Positions 55,707 through 64,000 of a DNA stretch of 64,000 nt are shown one piece after another. The notes below the pieces were generated by a model. That model was not told the origin of the DNA. It saw only the letters and a list, made by a program, of their open reading frames with translations, and searched no databases. Numbering within the stretch: position 1 is the first letter of the stretch; each line of letters opens with the position of its first letter. Position numbers and translations under genes: made by a program. Source of the DNA: Boesenbergia rotunda (Eukaryota > Streptophyta > Magnoliopsida > Zingiberales > Zingiberaceae); the NCBI GenBank assembly GCA_024364735.1, contig JAGFNQ010009950.1, forward strand, positions 206,067-270,066. Reading direction: 5' to 3'.

Positions 55707-58127
55707 ATGGAGCCCCTCTCCCTTCCATCTCCCTTCAATCCGATCGAAAATTGTCAAACACCGATATCTGGTATGTATAGATTGTTCAATGTCTTTATTA
55801 TTGGGTTGGATTAGGGTTGAGAATTAGGGTTCTTTGAATGACTTAAGCTTTCCATTTAGCATGCCAAGCCAAATGCCGTCTAAGTTATGTAAATGTAATG
55901 TATCATATGTGTTTGAATTGTCTTATTGACTTGAGCTAAGTTATTTATCTGTCATAAAATTGTGTTTAAATGTAGGTGACGAAAGTGTCATAAAACAAAG
56001 CAACAACGATTCAAAAGAGACAGCGAGTAGCAATGAGCCTATGCATGATCCATCTAATTTAAATAAAGTTGAAGTCAAAATTCCTGAGATTGGAATGACT
56101 TTTTCATCTGAAGAGGAGGTTCGATCTTTTTATAAATCTTATGCTCAGAATATTAGTTTTGGTATTTCCAAATTAGGTGGGAAAAATGGAGAGGATGGGA
56201 AGCAAAAATATTTCTCTATTGGATGTGTCAAACATGGTAAGACAGTATCTAAAGAAAAAAATGTTTTATACCCTCGACCTATTGTGAAAACAAATTGCAA
56301 AGCTAAGATTAATGTTGTTATTAAGAATGATGAAAGTTTTGTGATCACTAGTGTCTACCTTGAGCATAATCATATTTTGAGCCCCGGAAAGTCAAGACAC
56401 TTTAGATGCAATAAAGTATTGGATTCTTTTACAAAGAGAAAATTGGAATTAAATGATCAAGCTGGAATAACTTTGAGTAAAAGTTTTCATTCATTTGTAG
56501 TTGAGGCTGGAGGTTATGAAAATTTATTATTTGATGAGAGAAAGTGTAGAAATTATATTTTAGAAGCAAGAAGATTGAGGTTAGGGGATGGAGATGCTGA
56601 AGCCTTGAGTACTTATTTTTGTCGCATGCAAAGTCGAAACTCAAATTTTTTTATGTGCTTGATTTAGATGGAGAATCTCGAATAAGAAATGTTTTTTGGG
56701 CCGATGCAAGATGTAGGGCTGCATATGATTATTTTTCTGATGTTGTGACTTTTGATACAACTTACTTGACAAATAGTTATGATATGCCATTTGCTCCATT
56801 TATTGGAGTTAATCATCATGGTCAATCTATTTTGCTTGGCTGTGGATTATTATCAAGCGAAGATTCAGAAACATTCATATGGTTGTTTAAATCGTGGTTG
56901 ACAAGTATGCTCGGACGTGCTCCAAAGGCTATAATCACAGACCAATGTCGTGCCATGTCAATTGCAATTGCAGAGGTATTTCCAAATTCTCATCATCGTT
57001 TATGCCTATGGCATATCATGAAAAAACTTCCAGCAAAATTAAGTGGTCATGCTCAATATAAATTGATAAAGAAGCAATTGAAGAACATTGTTTATAATTC
57101 CCTGACAGTTGATAAATGTGAAGAGAATTGGATGAAAATGATTGATGAGTTTAATTTACAGAATAATGATTGGTTGAAATCTCTGTATGAAGAACGTAAT
57201 AGATGGATACCTGTATATGTCAAAGATACCTTTTGGGCAGGTATGTCTACTTCTCAAAGAAGTGAAAGCATGAATGCTTTTTTTGATGACTATGTTCATT
57301 CCAAAACATCCTTAAAGCAATTTGTTGAGCAGTATGATAATGCTTTGAAAAAAAAGATTGAAAAGGAAAAAAGTTTGGATTTTGGTTCTTTTAATTCTAG
57401 CATACCAGTAATAACTGGTTATCCTATTGAAAGACAATTTCAAAGATTCTATACTAACAACTTATTTAAGTTGTTCCAAGATGAAGTAAGAGGATTAATG
57501 TTTTGCAATACCTCATTGGTCAAGCAAGAAGGGACAACTTTGATATTTGAAGTCGTAGAAACAATGTTAGGAAAAAATGGAGAACCCTTACGAGATGTTT
57601 CCTTTAGTGTGCATTACACCGAGTTAAATTGCCAAGTGAAATGTCTATGTCGTCTATTTGAGTTTCGAGGAATTCTATGTAGGCATGTGATATCTGTGTT
57701 GATAAAAAATAAGGTGATTGAAATTCCTATGAATTATATTAAGGACCGATGGCGTAAAGATATTAAGCGTGGATATCAAAGTATCACTAACATCTATGAT
57801 GATTATGCTTGTGATGGAGAAAGACATCGAAATAAGCTTCTCACTCCATTGATTCAAGAGGTTCAACAACTTGGGGCAAGAAATGAAGATAGTTGTTCTC
57901 TTTTGGTGGAAATCTTGAAAGACGCACGTGAAAAGTTATTTGCTATTGATCATTCAAGAGCTGAAAAAGATTGTGAAAAACTGAATGAAGAATCTACATC
58001 TAGTGCAAAAGTGATACACTCTCCATTAAAAGTTCGATCTCGAGGTCGTCCACCCACAAAGAGGAAACAATCTAAGATAGAACAAATTGTGAAGAAATCA
58101 ATTTCAAAGACCCAAAAGAAGGTTTGA
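55707..58127 (+). CDS. MULE transposase, FAR1-related (one frameshift)
   Basis: Exon 1 begins at the ATG at 55707 (MEPLSLPSPF) and ends at 55770 (CTG|GTATG); the 205-nt intron ends TGTAG at 55975, and the frame is kept across it. Exon 2 has a FAR1 DNA-binding domain (~56110-56380: FYKSYAQNISFGI, SIGCVKHGK, CKAKINV, EHNHIL). In a run of seven T at ~56645-56652 the frame is lost; the continuation is 56619-58127. That part has VTFDTTYL (first Asp, ~56754), AIITDQCRAM (second Asp), HRLCLWHIMKKL and SQRSESMN (candidate Glu). The SWIM zinc finger CLCRLFEFRGILCRH and a basic C-terminus (RSRGRPPTKRKQ, likely nuclear localisation) follow. It resembles FHY3/FAR1 proteins, which derive from such transposases. 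One T more would restore the frame, so mutation or assembly error are both possible. Confidence 0.85.
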
Positions 58128-59518
58128 TTTATTATGCTTTAGCAATTGACATAATTTCTACTTTATATACTAATTATAGAATTCTTTGTTATAGGTATGC
58201 AAAGGTGACTTGTAGCTGAAGATCTTTGGATTATACCTGTTTAGTTGTGCAAGGGTGTGTGAATTCCTTGAGTTAGAAGTTCATAGTCAACCTGTTGTTT
58301 TTTATGTCAACTTGCTTAAGATCTCTGGATTATATCTCTGGATTTGTGTCAACTTGCTATTTTTTATGTCAACTTGCTGAAGTTCTCTGGATTATATCTC
58401 TGAATTTGTGTCAACATGCTATTTTTTATTGTTTTATGGAATTTGATTATAGCGTATGTTTTTGATTTGTGATTTGTGTCAACTTGCCTTGTTAACTTGT
58501 GATTTGTGTCAACTACAAATTTCATGTGCTTTTTATTTTCTGTTGAGGATTAAATCCACAAGAACTTGTCAGATTAGATTAGAGCGTATCTTTCATGTAG
58601 CTCAGTGTGCAAGAAACACACTGTGCAAGAACTTGTGTAGCTCAGTGTGCAAGAACTTGTCAGATTTCAAATGCGTATCAATTTCAAAGAACAATTTTCA
58701 TGAGCGTATCTTTTTATTTTCATGTAGCTCAATGTGCAAGAACTTGTCAGATTAGATCCGCAATAGATTGAAACAAAACATTATATTTCAAAAGTTACCT
58801 TCTATGTTTTGTGATACACTAATTATGAGTACTTCTGAATTTTGATCTTGGTTCCAACTATTAACCTTAAGTTAATTTGTGATACACTATCAGCCTTATG
58901 GACGACACACAAAGATTCTGCACAAAGTGATCTATGCTTATCTATTTGATATCACCAATTCTATTTGATATCAGCTTTGCTTATCTCTTTATTTATTTAT
59001 TTTGTTTTGCATCAGAATTCGTTACAGGAGAACTTGCTCCCCAGCACCATCCCAGCAAGAGAGGGAGACCTTGTTCCCCAGCACCATCCCAGCAATACAG
59101 CTTACTATCGTATTCCCTTTAGTAATCCCGTTTTGTGTTGCTTTTAGAACAAACCAGTGTATGAATCTAGTGAATTGGTAATGTTTTTTTAACTTATCTA
59201 GTGGTATTCCGAACCAGCAAATGGGTTGCTCTTCAGTTAATTTCTAGAAGCCAATGTATGATTTATTTCCCGTAGCTACAAGCCAATGTATGATTTTGGA
59301 ACAAACCGTTCTATTGCAAATGGGTTGCTTTTCTAAACTTCCTAATGCATTCATAAGTCAAGTGTTATAGAATTACTTTGAGTTGTTTGTCCATATAACT
59401 TTTACTATTCTCCTCTTATTTGATATTTTAAAAGTGTTATAGAATTACACCAAGTGATTTGTTTGAGAATCTTTTAATTGAGCTAATGTTGTTTCCAAGT
59501 GTTAGGATTTATGCATTA
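58128..59518 (+). other. M internal noncoding DNA
   Basis: There is no gene. Diverged tandem repeats with TGTCAACTTGC(T/C) and GGATTATATCTCTG lie at 58270-58510, and with AGAGCGTATCTTTCATGTAG and CAAGAACTTGTCAGATT at 58555-58760. A short duplication of CCCCAGCACCATCCCAGCAA lies at 59039-59095. The rest is AT-rich. Confidence 0.6.
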
Positions 59519-59711
59519 TGAAGAAGAGCTTGCAACACTTTTCAACAGCTGTGGACTTGTAAGTTTCCTTAATAATTTTCAAGCCACTTCAATTCACTTC
59601 ATTTGTTTAAAATGCAACACCATTTTTATCTTTCAGGTTGTTGACTGCCGAATGTGTAGTGACCCAAAAACTGTTCTTCGTTTTGCTTTCATTGAGTTCA
59701 ATGATGAGCGT
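59519..59711 (+). pseudogene. Captured RRM gene fragment (CID8-like)
   Basis: Two exon pieces flank a short intron (59559-59636, GTAAGT...TTTCAG). The first encodes EEELATLFNSCG and the second VVDCRMCSDPKTVLRFAFIEF. This is the first half of an RRM as found in plant CID8-CID13-type (PABP-interacting) RNA-binding proteins: TEEQLA-like start and RNP1 (LRFAFIEF). The homology stops at ~59711, and the next captured piece begins ~40 bp further on. It is a gene fragment carried by M, not a complete gene. Confidence 0.7.
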
Positions 59712-59749
59712 GAGATGTGCTTTCATTGTTTTCATTGTTTTAAATCTCG

Positions 59750-59881
59750 AAGCAACAACTTTTTGCAAGAATCATCGATGGTCTTGGAGGTAGAGCTGCC
59801 GAGGAGGTGATCTTTGGGGATACTGAGGTGACCACTGGTGCAGCTGGTGACCTGCAGTAGATTACTGGCTTAGCCAAACAG
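59750..59881 (+). pseudogene. Captured FtsH protease fragment
   Basis: One exon piece encodes QLFARIIDGLGGRAAEEVIF then GDTEVTTGAAGDLQ, a TAG, and ITGLAKQ, ending at a splice donor (CAG|GTTAGT). This is the segment downstream of the zinc-binding site of chloroplast FtsH metalloproteases of the FtsH2/VAR2 type, where the stop would be a glutamine codon. It lacks the ATPase and active-site parts. Confidence 0.8.
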
Positions 59882-60367
59882 GTTAGTGATACATATTACT
59901 GGCTTCTCCATTTTATCTTGTCCATAACTCTCAGATTGAAATGATAAAAGACGTCAACTAGTACTTTTGTTTGTTTAAATTCATTTACTTATTCCACCAT
60001 TAGATATGCACATTGCCTTGTGTCTTAAGTTTTCTGAGTTGGTCATTTCATATTCTTGGTTAATAGAAGGATCTAATGAACCATGAACACTTCAAGTCCA
60101 CAGCTGCCTTATTGCAAATCTGCCTTATTGCAAATCTGAAGACGTCAACAACACATGCTTTTGAAACAATAAACCTGCCTTATTGTAAATCTGAAGACAA
60201 AAAGGAATTTAATGAATTCATATTATATTATATCATGATTTAATAAATAAAGTTTTTTTAAAGATATTTAGCTGCAAAGTGTTAGTTATAGTGGTATAAT
60301 CTCAAATTTTAGCAACCACTATCAATTGATATTTACTAGCTTCAAGGTGCACTATAGTTGAGTTCAA

Positions 60368-60460
60368 GGTGCTGAATTGGAGTTGGAGAACAAGAATTTG
60401 GCTGACGGCGTGACTGTTGCTGAAGCAAAGATCAAATCTTTGGAGCACAAGTGTGATCAG
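60368..60460 (+). pseudogene. Captured coiled-coil exon, source unknown
   Basis: The 31 codons begin GAELELENKNLADGVTVAEA and end with KCDQ at a donor site (CAG|GTTAGC). The heptad-like pattern of L/A and E/K suggests a coiled coil. I cannot name the parent gene. Confidence 0.5.
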
Positions 60461-60539
60461 GTTAGCAGAAAGATCTCATCTTCTTTTCCACTGAGGTTGT
60501 AGTTGATGTGTTTGTTGGTTGTTCCAAACAATTGCAGGG

Positions 60540-60830
60540 CTCCATGGCTACAGATATTGGCTCCATGGCTATACGTATTGCTTGATATGGAAAGCAAGGC
60601 TCCATGGCTACAGATATTGGCTCCATGGCTATACGTATTGCTTGTAAACGATTGAGTTGTTAGTGCCTTCTTTATACGTATTGCTTGTAAACAAATTGTA
60701 TTGCTTGTAAACGATTGAGTTGTTAGTGCCTTCTTTATATGTATTGCTTGTAAACAAATTGTATTGCTTGTATAACGATTGAGTTGTTAGTGCCTTCTTT
60801 ACACGTATTGAGTAATTCTTGCATTCTTTA
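60540..60830. repeat. Tandem repeats in M
   Basis: Two copies of a GGCTCCATGGCTACAGATAT unit (~60540 and 60600) precede three units of ~60 bp with GTATTGCTTGTAAAC and GATTGAGTTGTTAGTGCCTT. A minus-strand ORF across them is only a translation of the repeat. Confidence 0.75.
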
Positions 60831-60867
60831 CACGTATGTGATAATTTAGAAGGGATGCTAATGCAGG

Positions 60868-61605
60868 TTTGTTGGGAATTTGGGACTACGTGGTTTGCCA
60901 ATTCAGAAAGTTTGTCGTGGTACTGGTGGTACATTGGTCTTTCTTGCAGTATTACCACATTCCGACACTTATGCTTCTCCTGGTATGTTTGAAGAAAGCA
61001 TAACTGTTTTTCTTGCTGGGAGCTACTGAACTTGCTCCATCCATTGATTTTCCTTTTACAAAGGAACTTGCCTATTTTTAGTTCATAATGTCCTTGGTGC
61101 ATCTTTAACTAACCCTTAAAAAATTCTAGGATTAGCACCATTTTCATCCAAAAGATCATCACATTTTTTGAATGGTATCATTATTGGCGCTGTCACTACC
61201 ATGGCCCTTGCTTTAGTTGCATTCTTATGGATTTGCTTACTGTCAAGAAAGGAAAGACTTGCTGGAAACTATGTAAAAGTAAAGAAACAACTTGTGCAAG
61301 ATGATGGTAAGCTCAGTTGTTTAAATGCCTACTAAAAGGACTCAATCCTGCTGAATAACCTATTTGACTCAATATGTTTCTTTTCAGGAAGTAACTTGTT
61401 ATTTTTCATGGAAATCTCCCATATTCATCTGAAGAGATTATAAAAAGGCTGGAGTTGCTTGATGAAGATGATATGATTGGTTCTGGAGGATTTGGTACAA
61501 TCTACAAGATGGTGATTGATGATAACTGTGTTTTTGCTGTTAAAAAGATTGATCGGAACCGAGAGATAACTGATCAGATTTTTGAGAGGGAGATTGAGAT
61601 TTTTT
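60868..61605 (+). pseudogene. Captured LRR receptor-kinase fragment
   Basis: Three exon pieces with intact splice signals: 60868-60982 (end of the LRR ectodomain, GLPIQKVCRGTGG), 61130-61306 (membrane span, LNGIIIGAVTTMALALVAFL, then basic residues) and 61388-61605 (juxtamembrane and kinase N-lobe). The last includes the glycine loop GSGGFGTIYK and the ATP-binding lysine in VFAVKKI. Introns: 60983-61129 and 61307-61387. One extra base near 61400 shifts the frame just before HGNLPYSSEEIIKRLE. It resembles FEI-type and At5g62710-type plant LRR kinases. The rest of the kinase domain is absent. Confidence 0.8.
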
Positions 61606-61813
61606 GGCAGTATCAAGCACATCAACCAATAACTGTACAGTTTCAATGAAATAATAGGCTCCCAATACATAGCCCAAAAATTCAGATACCATTAACTGAT
61701 ACATAGCCAAAAATTCAGATACATAGCTAAAAATTCAGTTACAACCATTAAGTAGATTGTGCTTCTAGAATTACATTTCTTTATCACATTACAATACTAG
61801 TACTAATTAACCA

Positions 61814-62194
61814 CTACTTAACTAGATGAACTAACAAACAAATCAGATACATAGCCAAAAGCATCAAGTTCACAATCACTAATACCATGACAATTCTCGA
61901 ACCATTCCAATTTCCCAGATTATGACCACGATCAGAAATTTGTTGACTCCCTAACCTTGACTGTATTGTCTCTACTCTTGCCAAACTCCTAAAACAGGTA
62001 TTATTGCTATCTTCATCAAACATAGCCACGTCGTTCACCCACTTTAACCAGCCATGATGCTTACATCCATAATAGAGTCTTCCTGGGTTCTTGGTCGATC
62101 TAGATACTAACACCAATGCTCTTAGTCCACATTCCCTACATGTTACATTTTCAAATTTGGCATTATGATTGCTGCTGTTCCTTGATGATCCCAT
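61814..62194 (-). CDS. GRF zinc-finger membrane protein ORF
   Basis: A 126-codon intron-less frame starts MGSSRNSSNHNAKFENVTC. It has a GRF-type zinc finger: CRECG, then a spacer, NPGRLYYGCKHHGWLKW. The C-terminal ~25 residues are hydrophobic (IVMVLVIVNLMLLAMYLICL), a predicted membrane anchor. Small GRF proteins of this layout are common in plant genomes, often near transposable elements. It lies antisense to the transposase gene, between the captured kinase and actin pieces. It may be an accessory gene of M or a captured host gene; expression is unknown. Confidence 0.6.
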   Translation of the reverse strand: MGSSRNSSNHNAKFENVTCRECGLRALVLVSRSTKNPGRLYYGCKHHGWLKWVNDVAMFDEDSNNTCFRSLARVETIQSRLGSQQISDRGHNLGNWNGSRIVMVLVIVNLMLLAMYLICLLVHLVK

Positions 62195-62871
62195 GAAATG
62201 ACAACCTAATATTCAAAATTTCATTAGTTGAGCAAAAGGGAAAAAAAGAAAACAAAGTATTCGACCACAAATTGATGAAATACATTCTAATTAAAAGAAA
62301 CCATACTAATTAAAAAGAACCATACAAATTAAGTTCTTTCACCAACAATCAGATTTTACAAGAAAAAACTTTTAAGTACCATTAAACTTTGTTCATGTCT
62401 CTAGTTTTAGGATTGCGAATCATAGAGCGAACAGGAAAAAGGAACAAAGATAAAGCTCTAGTTTTAGGGTTGCAAATAAACTCTGTTCATGTCATTCATA
62501 AAAGAATCACTGATCTTGAATTAACCTTCCAGATTCTTAACCAAGTGCCACTAGTTCTTGGTGATTTACTTTAGGATCAATTATCTAACAAAACTAAATC
62601 GCATCCTTCTAACAGTAGCACAAAGATATAATCACAACAAAATCAGTTTTCTCTAATGAACATAGATAGAGTCATACTTATGGTTTAGAATCATGGATGA
62701 ATGCAACCTAAACCCTTAACCTACACATCCAGAATCCAGAATGAATGATCATGGGAACAACAAAACAGCAAGTTAATAACAGAATATTCAAATTCTTAAT
62801 GGTAGCATAAGGATATAAACTCAATGTGAAAACCGATTCATTCTAATGAACATAGGTTCACAACAAAACCG
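62195..62871 (+). other. M right inner region
   Basis: I see no gene. Positions 62640-62735 are inverted relative to 55545-55640 (around CTAATGAACATAGATAGAGT), the inner part of the right arm. A weaker copy of the same block lies at 62776-62860, ending CTAATGAACATAG. Confidence 0.6.
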
Positions 62872-62979
62872 GCCCTGGCGCCGAGCAGCATGAAGATTAA
62901 GGTGGTGGTGTCGTCGGAGATGAAGTATAGTGTGTGGATTGGAGGCTCCATTTTAGTTTCCCTCAGCACGTTCCAACAG
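62872..62979 (+). pseudogene. Captured actin exon fragment
   Basis: The 36 codons read ALAPSSMKIKVVVSSEMKY, then SVWIGGSILVSLSTFQQ, and end exactly at a splice donor (CAACAG|GTATGT). This is the C-terminal region of plant actin just before the last conserved intron. Changes such as VSSEM (usual APPER) show that it has drifted. Some ~30 bp of the original intron follow, then the M arm resumes at ~63005. Confidence 0.85.
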
Positions 62980-63151
62980 GTATGTGTTCTTCAACTGAAA
63001 GATTGACATCTCCAGAATCTTTACACTCAAAAACAAACAATTTCATTCATTTATCTACTTTTCCAACATGATCTTCAGAATTTTAAGATCGTAAAAACAA
63101 TGTTGGCATTGCAGAACGAGATCGTCGGAGGAGAGGAGGGCGGCGACACGG

Positions 63152-63770
63152 GAGAAAAATCGCACCCACAGAAGGAAAGAACTATACCTTGGAAACCTCT
63201 GCTTGTCGCCTCTTCTCTGCTTGTCGGGAGGAAGGAGACGAGTTCGCGATGCCTCTGCGTCGAAGGGGAAAAGCGTGGGCTGGCTCTGCGAGGAAGGAGA
63301 CGAGTTCGCGATGCCTCTGCGTCGAAGGGGAAAAGCGTGGGTTGGCTCTGTGAGGAAGGAGGAAGGAGACGAGTTCGCGATGCTCTGCGTCGAAGGGGAA
63401 AAGCGTGGGCTGGCGTCGGGAGGAAGGAGACGAGTTCGCGATGCCTCTGCGTCGAAGTGGAAAAGCGTGGGCTGGCTCTGCGCCGAAGGAGGAAAGCTAG
63501 GGCTGGCGTCCGGAGGAAGGAGAAGAGAAAACTAGGGCTGGCGTCCGGAGGAAGGAGAAGGGAAAAGCGTGGGCTGAGGGAGGAAAACTAGGGATTTTGG
63601 CACGGCGTCGAAGGGGGAAAAGCACGCGGGAGAAGTTTCGCTCGGAGAGAACGCGCTTTGACTGGAGTAATTCGCTCGGAGAGAGAATTCCAGTTGGACA
63701 TGTACACGTCGGCGCCAGCGAGTTCGCGCAGTGAATTCGCGATGCGAATTCGCTGGATGCATCATTACTC
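63152..63770 (-). repeat. Right terminal inverted repeat of M
   Basis: This is the inverse of 54468-55068. Unit numbers differ: about four ~69-bp units here against three on the left, and two ~36-bp units against three. It ends GCATCATTACTC at 63770. Confidence 0.9.
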
Positions 63771-64000
63771 TTTTTTTATATCCGCCTCCGAATTCACCAC
63801 TGTGAGCTAGCGATGATAACAGTCATAATTTAGTAACTATTGATTTCATTACTGTAAATTAAAAATAAAAAAAAACAAAAATAGATGGACTCCACCCCGT
63901 CACAGCTGGTGAGCAGGTTGACAAAAACACCTTTAAAGAGCAAAAGTCAGCAGGAGGTCCACGTCCAGGTCCAGCGCAAAGCAAATTTCTTTCCCTTCTC
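63771..64000. other. Unassigned sequence right of M
   Basis: It starts with seven T, then AT-rich DNA and GTCACAGCTGGTGAGCAGG. No ORF, no match to N1 or to any other element in the window. It may be the older locus into which these elements moved. Confidence 0.4.

Larger units (their letters stand above)
54468..63770 (+). mobile_element. M: Mutator-like element with captured gene pieces
   Basis: The two ends are inverted copies starting GAGTAATGATGCATCCAGCG and match for ~600 bp. Inside are a MULE transposase gene, fragments of actin, FtsH, CID-type RRM protein and LRR receptor kinase genes, a coiled-coil exon and an antisense GRF ORF. It is thus an autonomous-type MULE that also carries host gene pieces. 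I find no 9-bp target duplication: the left flank is GTCAAATTT and the right flank TTTTTTTAT. The left flank is N1; the right flank is unrelated. Confidence 0.88.

Noticed and set aside
60629..61102. 157-codon minus-strand ORF with NLFTSNTYKEGT repeats
   Set aside because: It translates the tandem repeats of M and then runs antisense to the captured kinase piece.
61131..61650. Functional receptor kinase
   Set aside because: Only the membrane span and kinase N-lobe are present, with a frameshift; no catalytic loop or C-lobe.

Overview
The window is nuclear DNA of a flowering plant, possibly a monocot (the sequence does not settle which). It is almost entirely transposable elements: Ty3/gypsy Athila-like and Tekay-like elements, Ty1/copia-like elements, one MITE and one large Mutator-like element (M) carrying fragments of ordinary plant genes (actin, chloroplast FtsH, an RRM protein, an LRR receptor kinase). 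I see no intact host gene, tRNA, rRNA or CRISPR array.

Layout, left to right. 1-4718: F, the right part of a minus-strand Athila-like element without recognisable gag or pol domains. 4719-7010: S, a SIRE-like copia gag fragment plus noncoding DNA. 7020-8346: J, a fragment of another copia element. 8347-54467: N1, a plus-strand element whose 5' LTR was split by two insertions. The first is A (8879-42860), a minus-strand Athila-like element, flanked by ATGGA. A holds the solo LTR G (13324-15526) and the Tekay-like chromovirus B (20477-40445, flanked by CTCTC). B holds a MITE (22841-23505, TTA), two related solo LTRs, D (24077-27342, AGTAC) and E (29879-33761, GAAGG), and the solo LTR C (37499-40382, GGTAA) inside its own 3' LTR. 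The second insertion in the N1 LTR is N2 (43033-50780, GCAGG), an intact-looking minus-strand relative of N1. Exact target-site duplications support this nest, whose order of insertion is N1, then A and N2, then B and G, then C, D, E and the MITE.

N1 and N2 belong to one family with LTRs, a primer-binding site and a polypurine tract, but no protease, reverse transcriptase or integrase. N2 keeps a 347-codon open frame that starts 75 nt after the primer-binding site and encodes two CCHC zinc knuckles followed by a long charged Asn/Glu/Leu-rich tail. This is the best candidate here for an undescribed element type; it would have to be mobilised in trans.

54468-63770: M, a 9.3-kb Mutator-like element with ~600-bp terminal inverted repeats, a FAR1/MULE/SWIM transposase gene (one intron, one apparent frameshift), pieces of at least four recognisable host genes with exon-intron borders, and an antisense GRF zinc-finger ORF. 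63771-64000: unassigned sequence that does not continue N1, so the 3' end of N1 is missing here.

An unexpected shared feature is a strong 5' splice site and a matching 3' splice site inside the LTRs of B, C, D and E, suggesting that these long LTRs carry introns of 0.9-2.6 kb; in D and E the introns hold the satellite-like arrays. All coordinates, repeats and splice sites were read by eye; family assignments rest on remembered motifs, not on searches.
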